From assembly GCA_963665185.2 (NCBI GenBank), contig CAXXPO010000010.1:273638-337637 (forward strand): a stretch of DNA of 64,000 nucleotides. Direction: 5' to 3'. This document shows positions 1 through 8,826 of this stretch, in pieces. The notes under the pieces were generated by a model. That model ran no database searches, was not told the origin of the DNA, and saw only the letters and a program-made list of their open reading frames with translations. The stretch comes from G963665185 sp963665185. GTDB taxonomy: Bacteria; Desulfobacterota; Desulfovibrionia; Desulfovibrionales; Desulfovibrionaceae. The translations under genes were made by a program, and so were the position numbers. Position 1 is the stretch's first letter, and each line of letters opens with the position of its first letter.

Positions 1-31
1 CGCTGCGCTCTCCCAACTGAGCTACGTCCCC
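1..31 (-). tRNA. tRNA, 5' part only (cut by the window edge)
   Basis: Reading the minus strand from 31 gives a standard tRNA start: seven-base acceptor strand GGGGACG, then TA, then a D-arm with stem GCTC/GAGC, then the first anticodon-stem bases. The anticodon lies outside the window, so the amino acid cannot be assigned. A second tRNA-like gene in the same direction lies upstream (380-454). Confidence 0.75.
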
Positions 32-379
32 ACGAGCGATATACCTTATACACCTTCTTCAAGAACCGTCAATAATGAAAAAGCGTTCCCGGATCGGGGG
101 GCGGTGGCGTCCCCACAGGCTTTCCCGTTTCCCTGCAGAAGACATGGGGCATGCCGCCAACTTCGTACGATCCAGAGCTTCTGTGCGCGACACGAATCCT
201 GGCGGTCCCCCGCTTGCAACCCCTCACCGGCCTGTCATTGGCACCCGCCAGCACGTGGGGGATGGCTTCAATCCCCTCCTGCGCCTCTCAAAGCGAACAG
301 GTATGTTCTGCCGTCGCGGGATGTTTCCATGTAATCAAGAAAAAAGACCACAAGGCTGACACCCTGTGGTCTGAAATTT
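32..379. other. Spacer between two tRNA genes
   Basis: No convincing gene. The short open frames here lack homology cues and ribosome-binding sites. The only structure seen is the terminator hairpin at 340-373. Confidence 0.5.
340..373 (-). terminator. Rho-independent terminator after the tRNA-like gene
   Basis: On the minus strand a hairpin with arms AGACCACAGG and CCTTGTGGTCT is followed directly by a run of T. It lies just past the 3' end of the 380-454 tRNA-like gene. Confidence 0.7.
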
Positions 380-454
380 TGGCGGAGACGATAAGGGTTG
401 AACTTATGCCTCAGTGCATTATGCACAGCGCTCTCCCAATTGAGCTACGCCCCC
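380..454 (-). tRNA. tRNA-like gene with atypical anticodon arm, identity unclear
   Basis: The minus strand folds as a 75-nt cloverleaf with encoded CCA: acceptor GGGGGCG pairing with CGTCTCC through two G-U pairs, D-stem GCTC/GAGC, T-stem ATAAG/CTTAT and T-loop TTCAACC. The anticodon arm is abnormal. The canonical 7-nt loop reads CATAATG, with A instead of the near-universal U at position 33, and the stem has a T-T mismatch. The segment GTGCATAATGCAC is itself a palindrome. Read literally the anticodon would be UAA, but the long variable arm of tRNA-Leu is missing. It may be a tRNA pseudogene or a diverged tRNA. Confidence 0.6.
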
Positions 455-594
455 GCGTTGATCTGATGAATAGTAAAATATAGACGGCACGTCAAGAAAA
501 AAAATCATAAATACAAATAAAATGTTTATGACTAATTTTTTTAATTAGGTCGCCAATATTTCATATGCAAAAAGAGACAAACATCCTGCCTCCA

Positions 595-634
595 TAAAAA
601 AACCGTATGCCTCGCTCTAGCAAGGCATACGGTT
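595..634 (-). terminator. Terminator of the rng-queH unit
   Basis: A perfect 12-bp stem (AACCGTATGCCT and its complement) is followed on the minus strand by seven T residues. It is about 100 nt past the queH stop. The spacer between it and the tRNA-like gene holds nothing else recognisable. Confidence 0.85.
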
Positions 635-732
635 TTCGTACGGTCGTTTTCAAGCCGTCCCGAACAATTGAAACAGCTTGGAAGAAGATGCGGCAGCACG
701 GGGACGAACATCCCGAAACGGGCACCCCGCCC

Positions 733-1275
733 CTATTCTTCCAGAAGTTTTTTCCGGCGCTCGAAGTCGCTGTACAGGCAGCCGCAGTAATCCTGCCGGT
801 ACATGCCCATGGCCTTGCTCTGTTCGATGCCGTCTTTCCAGCCTTCACGGAAATCGTGGTAGAAAAATCCCACCTGTCCGCCTCCGGCCAGATCGCGTCC
901 AAGATCGGCAATGACCTCGTGCTTCTGGAACTTGGAGTAGAGCAAAGTGGTGGTGTATGCATCGAACCTGCCGCGTTTGGCGATGAACAAGGTGCGCTCC
1001 AGCCGGATGCGGTAGCAATGAAAACAGCGGCTGGCTTCACGGAAGGCGATTTCCTTGAAGTACAGCTGCGGATCGTATTCCATGTCCTTGTACAGCACCT
1101 TGATCCCCATCCGCTCCTGAAATTCGCGCAGGGTATCTCGCCGGCGCAGGTATTCTCCGATGGGATGGATGTTCGGGTTGTAGTACAGCCCGGTCACCTC
1201 GTGCCCCATGTTCTGCAGGGTCTTGACGACCGTCAGGCTGCACGGGGCGCAGCAGATATGCAGCAAAACCCTCAC
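733..1275 (-). CDS. queH: Epoxyqueuosine reductase QueH
   Basis: QueH performs the last step of queuosine synthesis, reducing epoxyqueuosine in the tRNA wobble position, and is the non-orthologous replacement for QueG. The 180-residue product shows the family cysteines: HICCAPC at the N-terminus (C8, C9, C12), CFHCY (C84, C87) and DYCGC (C164, C166), which bind iron-sulfur and metal centres. The start is GTG at 1275, because the family begins directly with RVLLHICCAPC. The longer open frame upstream only overlaps rng. The gene follows rng by five bases, so the two are co-transcribed and share the terminator at 595-634. The length fits the family. Confidence 0.9.
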   Translation of the reverse strand: MRVLLHICCAPCSLTVVKTLQNMGHEVTGLYYNPNIHPIGEYLRRRDTLREFQERMGIKVLYKDMEYDPQLYFKEIAFREASRCFHCYRIRLERTLFIAKRGRFDAYTTTLLYSKFQKHEVIADLGRDLAGGGQVGFFYHDFREGWKDGIEQSKAMGMYRQDYCGCLYSDFERRKKLLEE

Positions 1276-1280
1276 GGCCG

Positions 1281-2732
1281 CTACTCGCAGACCACGTGGA
1301 CCGAACGTTTGAAGCGCTCTTCCATGTCCAGCAGATTGGTGCGCTTGTGATTTTGCAGATAGGCGGCAAGTTCGGGGTCGGTCTTGTAGGTCAGATGCCC
1401 TTTCGTATCGCCCTTGAGTTGCCGGTAGATTTCCTTGAGCGCAAGAATGGCCCGCCATTCCATGTTGCGGCGCAGGCCACGGCCATCGCAGTGGGGACAA
1501 GGCTCGGAGCTGGTGGATATGGCGGACAGCCCCATGCGCTGGCGCACGACCTGCATCAGGCCGAAACGCGAAATGCGGCTGACGTCGGTCCGGGCACGGT
1601 CGTTTTTAAGGGCGTTGCGCATGGTCTTTTCCACATCGCGCACGTGGTTCTTGTCCTTCATCTCAATGAAGTCGATGACCACCTGTCCGCCCAGATCGCG
1701 CAGCCGGAGTTGGCGGGCGATCTCTTCGGCAGCCTCCAGATTGTTCTTGAGCGCCATTTCCTTGAAATTCCGCTTGCCCGCGATGCGTCCGGAGTTGATG
1801 TCGATGGCGATGAGGGCTTCGGTCTGGTCGATGACCAGCTGGCCTCCACTGGGCAGGGTCACGTTGCGCCCGTAAATTTCATCGAGCTGCTTCTTGAGGT
1901 TGAAGCGGTCCCACAAATCGACCTTGGGATCATCATGCACCTTGACCATGGCCTTGCGCCGGGGAAAAGCCAGCTTCACCAGCTCGCCCACCTGTTTGGC
2001 TGTTTCCTGGTCGTCGATCCAGATTTCCGAAACATCGGGGGTGAGGAAGTCGCGCACGGCCCGCGAGGCCAGGTTCAAGTCCTTGTAGACCAGGGCGGGC
2101 GGTTTTTCCGTTGTGGCTTTCTTGAGGATCTCCTTCCACAGCCGCTTGAGATAGGTCATGTCCGCGCTCAGGTTGGCCTTGCTCTGGCCCTGGCTGACGG
2201 TGCGCACGATGACTCCCACGTCTTCGCCGGGGCTGAGGTCTTCCACTATCTTCTTGAGCCGGACGCGTTCCTTCTCGTCCTCGATCTTGCGGGATATGCC
2301 CATTTGCTCGCGGCCCGGCGTGAGCACGAAATAACGTCCCGGAAGCGACAGGTAGGTTGTCAGGAACGCGCCTTTGGACCCGGTGGGTTCCTTGACCACC
2401 TGCACCAGAACTTCCTGCCCGGCCTTCATGATCTTCTGGATGAGAGGAAAGCGGTGGCCGCTCATGGCGTAGCTGCCCTGGTAGTAGTCGGGATGGACTT
2501 CATCTATCTGGAGAAAACCGTTCTTGTCCGCGCCGTAATTGATGAACGCGGCCTGGAGCGGATTATCCACATTGTGGATGAAGCCCTTGTAGATGTTCCC
2601 CTTGGTCTTCACCTGATGGAGCATCTCGACATAATACTCCTGTATTATGCCTTCTTCGGTGATGATCAGCTCGACCTGCTCCCCGGGCAGAACGCTGATG
2701 AACATCTTTCGTTTGTTTTTTTCGGAAACCAT
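1281..2732 (-). CDS. rng: Ribonuclease E/G family endoribonuclease
   Basis: RNase G/E family enzymes cut single-stranded RNA in rRNA maturation and mRNA decay. The 483-residue protein has an N-terminal S1-type RNA-binding fold (about residues 35-130). In the DNase-I-like catalytic domain the two metal-binding aspartates are visible in IAIDINSGR (D311) and VIDFIEM (D354). The Zn-link cysteines are in CPHC (C412, C415). The C-terminal degradosome scaffold of RNase E is absent, so RNase G is the better name. The ATG at 2732 is preceded by GAGGT at close spacing. queH follows immediately. A terminator-like hairpin separates it from the radical SAM gene upstream. Confidence 0.93.
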   Translation of the reverse strand: MVSEKNKRKMFISVLPGEQVELIITEEGIIQEYYVEMLHQVKTKGNIYKGFIHNVDNPLQAAFINYGADKNGFLQIDEVHPDYYQGSYAMSGHRFPLIQKIMKAGQEVLVQVVKEPTGSKGAFLTTYLSLPGRYFVLTPGREQMGISRKIEDEKERVRLKKIVEDLSPGEDVGVIVRTVSQGQSKANLSADMTYLKRLWKEILKKATTEKPPALVYKDLNLASRAVRDFLTPDVSEIWIDDQETAKQVGELVKLAFPRRKAMVKVHDDPKVDLWDRFNLKKQLDEIYGRNVTLPSGGQLVIDQTEALIAIDINSGRIAGKRNFKEMALKNNLEAAEEIARQLRLRDLGGQVVIDFIEMKDKNHVRDVEKTMRNALKNDRARTDVSRISRFGLMQVVRQRMGLSAISTSSEPCPHCDGRGLRRNMEWRAILALKEIYRQLKGDTKGHLTYKTDPELAAYLQNHKRTNLLDMEERFKRSVHVVCE

Positions 2733-2759
2733 GTGTACCTCGAAGCGAAAAGTTTATAA

Positions 2760-2780
2760 TACCGGGGACATCCCCCGGTT
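2760..2780 (-). terminator. Probable terminator between the radical SAM gene and rng
   Basis: A short GC-rich hairpin (ACCGGGG/CCCCGGT) is followed on the minus strand by an AT-rich stretch with only a weak T-run. It lies in the 86-nt gap between the two genes. Confidence 0.45.
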
Positions 2781-2818
2781 TCAGATCGTATTCCGATCAT
2801 GTTCCGGCCGGACTTCCG

Positions 2819-3754
2819 TCATTCCCCACGCACATTGGCGGGGCTGAGACAGCCGTCGACCATGGTGTACCCGCCTGCGGCCACAAGCCGTTCGGCAATG
2901 CACTGCACCCGGTTCTGATCGGCCCCCAGAGCCACGGCCAGATCGGCCGCGCATTGGGGTCTGCGCCGGACAGAATTTTGAATGTGCCGGGTCAGTTCGT
3001 CCTCGCTCAGACTGCACTCTGCAGCGCGTTTGTGTTCCTTGGGCACGGTGGCCGCGCCAAGGCTCCTGCGCCACGCGTTCAGGACGTCGTTGCCCACGGG
3101 CCGCGCCCGGCTGTATGCGCCGGGCCGGGTCATGGTGCAGACGTCCACGCGGTCGGGACCAAGCTGTGGAATGTAACGGGTCAGAAGTTCTAAATTTTCC
3201 CGGGTGTCGTTGACGCCTTCCACCAGCAGAATTTCCAGGAAGATGCTGCCGGAAAATTCCTTGCGGAAGTGCACCAGGGCCTCGGCCACATCGGCCACGG
3301 CAAGCCCCTGCACAGGACGGTTGAGGGTGACGAATTCCTCCTGCACCAGGGAATCCAGGGAAGGCAACACCACATCCAGCAAAAGCAGTTCCCGCCGCAC
3401 GGCAGGATCGGTCAGGGTGCTGGCGTTGGTGAGTACGGCCACGGGAATGTCGGGAAAAATTTCCCGCACCCCCCGGATAATGGCGGGCATGTCCGTGTTC
3501 AGGGTGGGTTCGCCCATCCCGCCGAGGGTCACGTACTCGGGCGTGGAATTGCCCTGAGCGCGATACGCGGCAAGTTCGGCCAGAATGTCGCAAGCGGGAA
3601 CATAGGCTTTACGGTGCGCGGTCAGCACACGGGTGCGTCCGACCTCGCAGTACAGGCAGTCCATGGTGCAAATCGGCGCACCAAGCAGGTCCAGCCCCAA
3701 GGAAAGGCCCAGCCTCCCCGAACGAACAGGACCGAAAACATAAGAGAAATTCAT
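2819..3754 (-). CDS. Radical SAM protein, function unassigned
   Basis: The 311-residue product has the radical SAM cluster motif CTMDCLYC near its N-terminus (C29, C33, C36), followed by a GGMGEPTLN segment typical of the SAM-binding region. The C-terminal 80 residues look like a small winged-helix-type domain. It resembles stand-alone radical SAM proteins of COG0731 type found in delta-proteobacteria. The substrate is unknown to me and no partner gene is adjacent. I chose the ATG at 3754, because family members begin close to MNFSYVFGPVRSGRLG. A GTG eight codons upstream (3778) is an alternative, and neither has a strong ribosome-binding site. Confidence 0.8.
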   Translation of the reverse strand: MNFSYVFGPVRSGRLGLSLGLDLLGAPICTMDCLYCEVGRTRVLTAHRKAYVPACDILAELAAYRAQGNSTPEYVTLGGMGEPTLNTDMPAIIRGVREIFPDIPVAVLTNASTLTDPAVRRELLLLDVVLPSLDSLVQEEFVTLNRPVQGLAVADVAEALVHFRKEFSGSIFLEILLVEGVNDTRENLELLTRYIPQLGPDRVDVCTMTRPGAYSRARPVGNDVLNAWRRSLGAATVPKEHKRAAECSLSEDELTRHIQNSVRRRPQCAADLAVALGADQNRVQCIAERLVAAGGYTMVDGCLSPANVRGE

Positions 3755-4105
3755 AGTGTATCCGCCGAACGCCCACACGATACACGGCCCGGAGAACTTT
3801 TCCGGGACGGCAGGGAACGAACACGCCGATGTAAAACATTAGCGGTTTCCACGACAATTCAAGGCCTTGGCAGAACCGATGAAGGAACAGGGCCTTCCAT
3901 GCATGGAACCAGAAAAATTTTATTCACGGCCCTGCGCGAAATTCACAACTGGAAAAATCCCGCGAATTTCCCACCAGGACCGGGTGCAGAACAGCGCCAC
4001 AGACAATATAACGCTTTTTCGCGCAACGGCAACATGCTTCTGCACACTTGACAGGGACTCCGGGCAAACGTAGCTGAATACCCCTCACCACGGAGGAAAA
4101 ATCCC
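3755..4105. other. Divergent intergenic region upstream of trmI
   Basis: No gene seen. It contains a 14-bp perfect palindrome TTCCATGCATGGAA at 3895-3908, a possible operator for either divergent gene. It ends with the trmI ribosome-binding site GGAGGA at about 4091. Confidence 0.4.
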
Positions 4106-5035
4106 ATGATAGAAACCGGTTCCTTGGTACTTCTTGTCAGCCCCAGAGGCAAGCGCTATATGCGCCGCATCGAAGACGGCGCGGAGCTGCACACCAACGA
4201 GGGCAAACTCGCGCTGGCCGACGTTGCCCAGGCAGGCTTCGGCGCACGCGTCAAAACGCACATGGGCCGCGAGTACAAAATTTACCGGCCCACGCTGTAC
4301 GACCTGTGCAAGAACGTCAAACGCCAGACCCAGATCATCTACCCCAAGGAGATCGGCTACATCATCATGCGCCTGGGCATCGGCCCCGGCATGCGCGTGG
4401 TGGAATGCGGATCCGGCTCGGGCAGCCTTACCGTGGCCCTGGCCTGGTTTGTCGGGCCTACGGGCAAGGTCCTCACCTACGAACGCCGTGAGGAGTTCTT
4501 CAAGCTGTGCGGTCGCAACCTCCGCTGGGCAGGCCTGGACGACGGCCGCGTGGAACAGACCCTCCGCCATATCGAGGAAGGATTCGTTCATACCGACGCC
4601 GACGCCCTTTTCCTTGATGTCCGCGAACCATGGCTCTACCTGGACTCCGTCGCCAAGGCCATACGCCCCGGCGCCCCGGTCGGCTTTCTGCTGCCCACGG
4701 TCAACCAGGTCAGCCATCTGGTGGAGGGGCTGGATGCCGGCCCCTTCGAAGACATCGAGGTGGTGGAAATCCTGCTGCGCCGCTACAAGCCGGTGCCCGA
4801 CCGCATGCGCCCGGAAGACCGCATGATAGCCCACACCGGCTTTCTGGTCTTTGCCCGCCACTCCGAATTCATGCGGGCTCCGGAAATCGTGGCCGAATCC
4901 GCAGGAGAAGCCGCGCCCCAGGTTGCGGCGGACGTTGCCCCCGAAATTGCGGGGGAACCGGAAATTGCGGACGCGCCCATGGCCGGAGCCGCAGCTGAAG
5001 AGGTCGTGGATATCGCGCCTGCCCCGGAAGAGTAA
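4106..5035 (+). CDS. trmI: tRNA (adenine-58-N1)-methyltransferase TrmI
   Basis: TrmI methylates A58 in the T-loop of tRNA using S-adenosylmethionine. The 309-residue protein has the small N-terminal beta domain of the family, then a Rossmann methyltransferase fold with motif I VVECGSGSGS (residues 98-107) and the preceding IYPKEIGYII segment characteristic of TrmI. The last 50 residues or so form an Ala/Glu/Pro-rich acidic tail not needed for the fold. GGAGGA upstream supports the ATG at 4106. The gene is alone, and a strong bidirectional terminator follows at 5111. Confidence 0.9.
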   Translation: MIETGSLVLLVSPRGKRYMRRIEDGAELHTNEGKLALADVAQAGFGARVKTHMGREYKIYRPTLYDLCKNVKRQTQIIYPKEIGYIIMRLGIGPGMRVVECGSGSGSLTVALAWFVGPTGKVLTYERREEFFKLCGRNLRWAGLDDGRVEQTLRHIEEGFVHTDADALFLDVREPWLYLDSVAKAIRPGAPVGFLLPTVNQVSHLVEGLDAGPFEDIEVVEILLRRYKPVPDRMRPEDRMIAHTGFLVFARHSEFMRAPEIVAESAGEAAPQVAADVAPEIAGEPEIADAPMAGAAAEEVVDIAPAPEE

Positions 5036-5110
5036 AAAGGAAAAACGGACGGACCATGCGGACCAGTCCCCCGGGCTGCCCGGAAAAGCCCGGAAGCACG
5101 ACATAGAAAA

Positions 5111-5161
5111 GGCATCCCCGCACAAGTACATTTACGGTACATGCGGGGATGCCTTTTTTTT
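5111..5161. terminator. Bidirectional terminator between trmI and the MFS gene
   Basis: A 12-bp stem GGCATCCCCGCA/TGCGGGGATGCC is followed by eight T on the plus strand and preceded by four A. It serves both convergent genes. Confidence 0.9.
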
Positions 5162-5207
5162 GCAGTAATACAACGTCCGGACCTGTCCCGGCGGGAAAAC
5201 GCCTTCC

Positions 5208-6374
5208 CTATCCTTCCGCGCTTTCCCCCATTCCCCACCGCCGCAAAAAGACAAGCCCCCCAAAGGGAATGATCGCCCCGGCCAGGGAGAGAACACCGAT
5301 GACAAGTGCCTTGGAATTCCAATCCAGGGAGATGGTCTCCATGGCAATGGCCCCAACCAGAAAAAAGGCGAAATTGAGCAGGGCCGAAGCGGCTCCCACG
5401 TCCTTTTCCACCTGATCCAGAATCATATTGACACAAAGGGGGCGTCCAAGACCCATGAAAAAGGAAATGCCGCCCATGCTCAGCAGAAAGAGAAGCGGAG
5501 TGGATCCGTTGGTGAAAACCATGGCCCCACCGCTTAATCCGAGCCCCACCAGCGACCACAGCAGAATGGAATGGGACGTATAGGACACGCACAACCGCGA
5601 GCACAGCAGGGAGCCGATCATCAGGCACAACGCGTTGAACCCGAAATACAAACCGTAGGATTGTTCGCTCAGGCCGAACCCGGTGATGTAGATGTCCGAT
5701 GACCCGGCGACAAACGCGAAAAAACCCGCCGGTATGATGCTGAAGACCGCTGTATACGCGACAAACGCAGGATTGCGGAAAAGAATCAGATACCTTCGCG
5801 CGATGGAAACGAATCCGCCCAGCGTCCTCTCGAACTCCGGTTCCACCAGCCGGAGCACCCCGTACAGGCTGACCAGGGCCAGAACCCCCTGGCAGACGAA
5901 AATGTAGCGCCAGGAAAGATGGTTGAGCATGAACCCGCCGACCATGGGGGCAACCATGGGGCAGAGCGGGATGATTACCCCGATGTAGGCAAATACCTTC
6001 TGGCGTTCCTGGCCGTCATACAAATCCTTGGCGAGCGCCATGGAAAGAGCCGCGGCTGCCGCCGCCCCCGTGGCCTGCACCATGCGGGACAGAACCAGCG
6101 TGGTGATGGAAGCGGAAGCGGCGCACAGAAAGCTGCCCAGCACGAACAGCAGGATGCCGCCGTACAGGACGGGCTTGCGGCCGATCCTGTCGGAAAGCGG
6201 TCCGTGCACCAAAAGAAGCAGGCTGAACGTGATGAAATACACGACCAGGGAAAGATTGGCTTCGGCCAGGGAAATTCCCCAGACCGCCTGCAACGTGGGA
6301 ATGGCAGGCAGATACATGTCCGTGGACAGGGCGGGAAACGCGGCCAGGAGAACTATCAGCAAAAAATTGGGCAT
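5208..6374 (-). CDS. MFS drug-resistance transporter, Bcr/CflA family
   Basis: This is a twelve-helix major facilitator superfamily protein of about 388 residues, predicted to export small hydrophobic compounds by proton antiport. The first helix contains the Bcr/CflA signature STDMYLPAIPTL. The MFS motif GPLSDRIGRKPVLYGG sits between helices 2 and 3. The start is uncertain: ATG at 6374 fits the family N-terminus, while an in-frame ATG at 6437 would add 21 polar residues, and neither has a clear ribosome-binding site. Substrate cannot be told from sequence. It converges with trmI. Confidence 0.85.
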   Translation of the reverse strand: MPNFLLIVLLAAFPALSTDMYLPAIPTLQAVWGISLAEANLSLVVYFITFSLLLLVHGPLSDRIGRKPVLYGGILLFVLGSFLCAASASITTLVLSRMVQATGAAAAAALSMALAKDLYDGQERQKVFAYIGVIIPLCPMVAPMVGGFMLNHLSWRYIFVCQGVLALVSLYGVLRLVEPEFERTLGGFVSIARRYLILFRNPAFVAYTAVFSIIPAGFFAFVAGSSDIYITGFGLSEQSYGLYFGFNALCLMIGSLLCSRLCVSYTSHSILLWSLVGLGLSGGAMVFTNGSTPLLFLLSMGGISFFMGLGRPLCVNMILDQVEKDVGAASALLNFAFFLVGAIAMETISLDWNSKALVIGVLSLAGAIIPFGGLVFLRRWGMGESAEG

Positions 6375-6785
6375 GGGTGGTTTCGTATTTGTTTGGGTCA
6401 AGGGCGTCTGCAAGGCCGGAAGCTGGCTGCATGCCATGGCGGATGAAAATCAACAACTCGCAGAACCGGCAGGACACGCTGCACCGGAATATTCCACACG
6501 GTGGAGATCATCGTCCGTATTTTTCCGGCTCCAGGAGACCGAAAATGCCTACCCGACATCCGTTGCGGGCGCAACATATAATTTGCACCTCCTTCACCAC
6601 AGCCGCACCCCTTGTCCTGTCTGCAATTGAATCCAAACGGTACCCAGACGTTGCAGTATTTTTATGGTAAAGGGGGTTTTGTCCATTCGTTTTTTTGCGA
6701 AATTGCCCATATTTCAGTATGAGCCAGAGGAGATTGAGACTATCAGTTCTTTCCGCTGCATGCGGACAGGGACAAGGAGAATTCC
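6375..6785. other. Intergenic region between MFS gene and wtpA-like gene
   Basis: No gene recognised. The last 15 bases hold a good ribosome-binding site (AAGGAGA at about 6774) for the gene at 6786. I saw no ModE-like palindrome and no molybdenum-cofactor riboswitch that I could defend. Confidence 0.35.
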
Positions 6786-7763
6786 ATGTGGTTTGAAATT
6801 CACTGGGCTTTGATGGCGTGTGCCTTGCTGGTCGCGGCTCTGACAGGAACCGCCCGTGCCGAACCTTCGGGCAAACTGGTCATCTTTCATGCAGGCTCCT
6901 TGTCCGTGCCTTTCGCGGCCATGGAAAAGGCCTTTGAAGCCCAATACCCCCAGGTCGATGTGCAACGCGAAGCCGGCGGCTCCACCAAAATGGCGCAGCT
7001 TATCTCCGAAACGGGCAAACCCGCGGACATCATGGCTTCCGCCGACTATGCCGTCATCGACAAGAGCCTCATCCCCGGGTCCGCCACCTGGAACGCCCGC
7101 TTCGCGTCCAACCAGCTGGTGCTGACCTATACGGGCCGATCCCAATACGCATCGGAGATCAACGCCCAAAACTGGTACGACATCCTGCAACGCGAAGACG
7201 TAGCCTGGGGCCATTCCGACCCGAACCTTGACCCTTGCGGCTACCGCAGCCTGATGGTCCTGCAACTGGCTGAAAAATTCCACAACATGGCCGGACTGTA
7301 TGAAAAGCTCCTGGCCAGCCGCCACGCAAGCAACGTCCGTCCCAAATCCGTGGAGCTTATATCCCTATTGCAGTCCGGCGACATGGACTATGCCTGGGAA
7401 TACCTGTCCGTGGCCGTGCAACACAACCTCGAATACGTTGCCCTGGACGACCACATCAATCTGGGCAACTACAAGATGACGCCCTTCTACAGGCAGGCCA
7501 GGGCCACGGTGGCCGGACCAAGGCCCGGCACGACGATCGAGCGCGTCGGCTCGTCCATCACCTACGGCATCACCATGCTGGACAAGGCCCAGAACAAGGA
7601 AGCTGCTGAGGCCTTCCTCGCCTACCTGTTTGATCCCAAGGGCGGGCTGGAAGTTCTCAGGTCCATGGGGCAGCCACCTTTCCAACCTGTCCGCGTGCCC
7701 ACCCGGAGCATGCTCCGGGCCCTGCCCAAGACACTGCAATCCCAGGTGGAAGTCAGCCAATAG
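6786..7763 (+). CDS. wtpA: Tungstate/molybdate-binding periplasmic protein (WtpA type)
   Basis: This is the solute-binding component of an oxyanion ABC importer. The 325-residue protein starts with a Sec signal peptide (cleavage near A25). It then shows IFHAGSLSVPF, the substrate-loop motif of the WtpA/ModA branch, and later GGSTKMAQLI and DYAWEYLSVA, typical of WtpA. Tungstate or molybdate would feed formate dehydrogenases and, in this genome, the molybdenum nitrogenase. No WtpB/ModB permease or ATPase is adjacent: the next gene is an aminotransferase on the other strand. It is therefore an orphan here, and the partner genes must lie elsewhere. A terminator follows at 7815. Confidence 0.87.
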   Translation: MWFEIHWALMACALLVAALTGTARAEPSGKLVIFHAGSLSVPFAAMEKAFEAQYPQVDVQREAGGSTKMAQLISETGKPADIMASADYAVIDKSLIPGSATWNARFASNQLVLTYTGRSQYASEINAQNWYDILQREDVAWGHSDPNLDPCGYRSLMVLQLAEKFHNMAGLYEKLLASRHASNVRPKSVELISLLQSGDMDYAWEYLSVAVQHNLEYVALDDHINLGNYKMTPFYRQARATVAGPRPGTTIERVGSSITYGITMLDKAQNKEAAEAFLAYLFDPKGGLEVLRSMGQPPFQPVRVPTRSMLRALPKTLQSQVEVSQ

Positions 7764-7814
7764 GATATGCCCCCCGGACAAAATGCACCTTCCGAAAGGA
7801 ATCTGGCCCGGGGA

Positions 7815-7858
7815 GGCCGGGGAGGCCGTCTGCCTGCGCAGCGGCTCCCCGGCCTTTT
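7815..7858 (+). terminator. Terminator after wtpA-like gene
   Basis: GC-rich stem GGCCGGGGAG(G)CC paired with GGCTCCCCGGCC, followed by TTTT. Confidence 0.7.
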
Positions 7859-7929
7859 GCTCCACGGTGGCTTGTCAGCCGCGCCGCCCTGGTTCCGCGG
7901 ATCGTTTTCGGTCCGCGGGGCCGGGGATC

Positions 7930-8775
7930 CTATATGGCAGCCCTGCGGCTTTCCTCGATGTAAATCTCGTTCAGACGCTTGGCCACCGGTCCGGCGACAC
8001 CGTCGGCAATCTTCACGCCGTCGATCTCTATCACGGGGCAGACAAACGAAGTCGCTGCGGTGAAAAACGCCTCTGCGGCCTCTTTTGCTTCCGCAATGGT
8101 GAAAGGCCGTTCCTCGACTTCCATGTCCAGCTCGTCCACAAGCTTGAGCACGGCAGCCCTGGTGATTCCCGGAAGAATGGAGTTGGAAAGCTGGCGGGTG
8201 ACGACCTTGCCGTCCCCGGTCACGATATAGGCGTTGTTGGAAGTGCCCTCGGTGACGTATCCGTCTTCAACCATCCATGCATCGTCCTTGCCTTCGGCCT
8301 TGGCCATCATTTTGGTCATGGAGGCGGCAAGCAGCTGGACCGTCTTGACGTCCCGGCGCTGCCAGCGGATGTCCGGGGCGGAAATGACCTTGATTCCGGT
8401 CTTTACGCCGGTAAGCTCCCTGGCCTGGGTGAAGAGCACCAGCGTCAGGGGCGTGTTCTTGGGGAACGCGAAATCCCGGTCCGCCACGCCGCGCGTGACC
8501 TGCAGATACACGCCGCCTTCCTGGAGATTGTTCCTGGCGATCAGCTCCCGGTGAACAGCCAGCAATGCATCGCCGCTCAGAGGCATTTCCATGCCCAGTT
8601 CGCGCAGGGAGCGCTCCAGACGGGCGACGTGACCGTCCCAGGCGATGAGTTTGCCGTCCAGCACGGCGGTCACTTCATACACTCCGTCCGCAAACAGAAA
8701 CCCCCTGTCGAAAACGGAAACCTTTGCTTCATCCTCAGGCACATACGCGCCATTCACATAGACAATACGGCTCAT
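7930..8775 (-). CDS. dat: D-amino acid aminotransferase
   Basis: This fold-type IV PLP enzyme interconverts D-alanine plus 2-oxoglutarate with pyruvate plus D-glutamate, and accepts other D-amino acids. The 281-residue sequence opens with the Dat signature YVNGAYVPEDEAKVSVFDRG. The Schiff-base lysine is K144 in RRDVKTVQLL and the cofactor-binding glutamate is E176 in VTEGTSNN. The ATG at 8775 is preferred because GAGG lies at proper spacing before it, whereas the in-frame ATG at 8781 directly abuts that site. It is the third gene of a dgcN-dgcA-dat unit, so it probably funnels D-amino groups into D-glutamate for the two upstream enzymes. Confidence 0.85.
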   Translation of the reverse strand: MSRIVYVNGAYVPEDEAKVSVFDRGFLFADGVYEVTAVLDGKLIAWDGHVARLERSLRELGMEMPLSGDALLAVHRELIARNNLQEGGVYLQVTRGVADRDFAFPKNTPLTLVLFTQARELTGVKTGIKVISAPDIRWQRRDVKTVQLLAASMTKMMAKAEGKDDAWMVEDGYVTEGTSNNAYIVTGDGKVVTRQLSNSILPGITRAAVLKLVDELDMEVEERPFTIAEAKEAAEAFFTAATSFVCPVIEIDGVKIADGVAGPVAKRLNEIYIEESRRAAI

Positions 8776-8801
8776 GATCATCCTCGATATATTTAAAACG
8801 T

Positions 8802-8821
8802 CTCATCGGCCTTTCGGCCGA
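8802..8821 (-). other. Short hairpin between dgcA and dat
   Basis: An 8-bp perfect stem CATCGGCC/GGCCGATG closes on a GAAA tetraloop on the minus strand, in the 51-nt gap between the two genes. No T-run follows, so it is more likely an RNA processing or stabilising element than a full terminator. Confidence 0.4.
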
Positions 8822-8826
8822 TGGTC

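Noticed and set aside
1296..2759. Long open frame on the plus strand opposite rng (487 codons)
   Set aside because: It is a shadow of rng: no family motifs, and the minus-strand product has clear RNase G residues.
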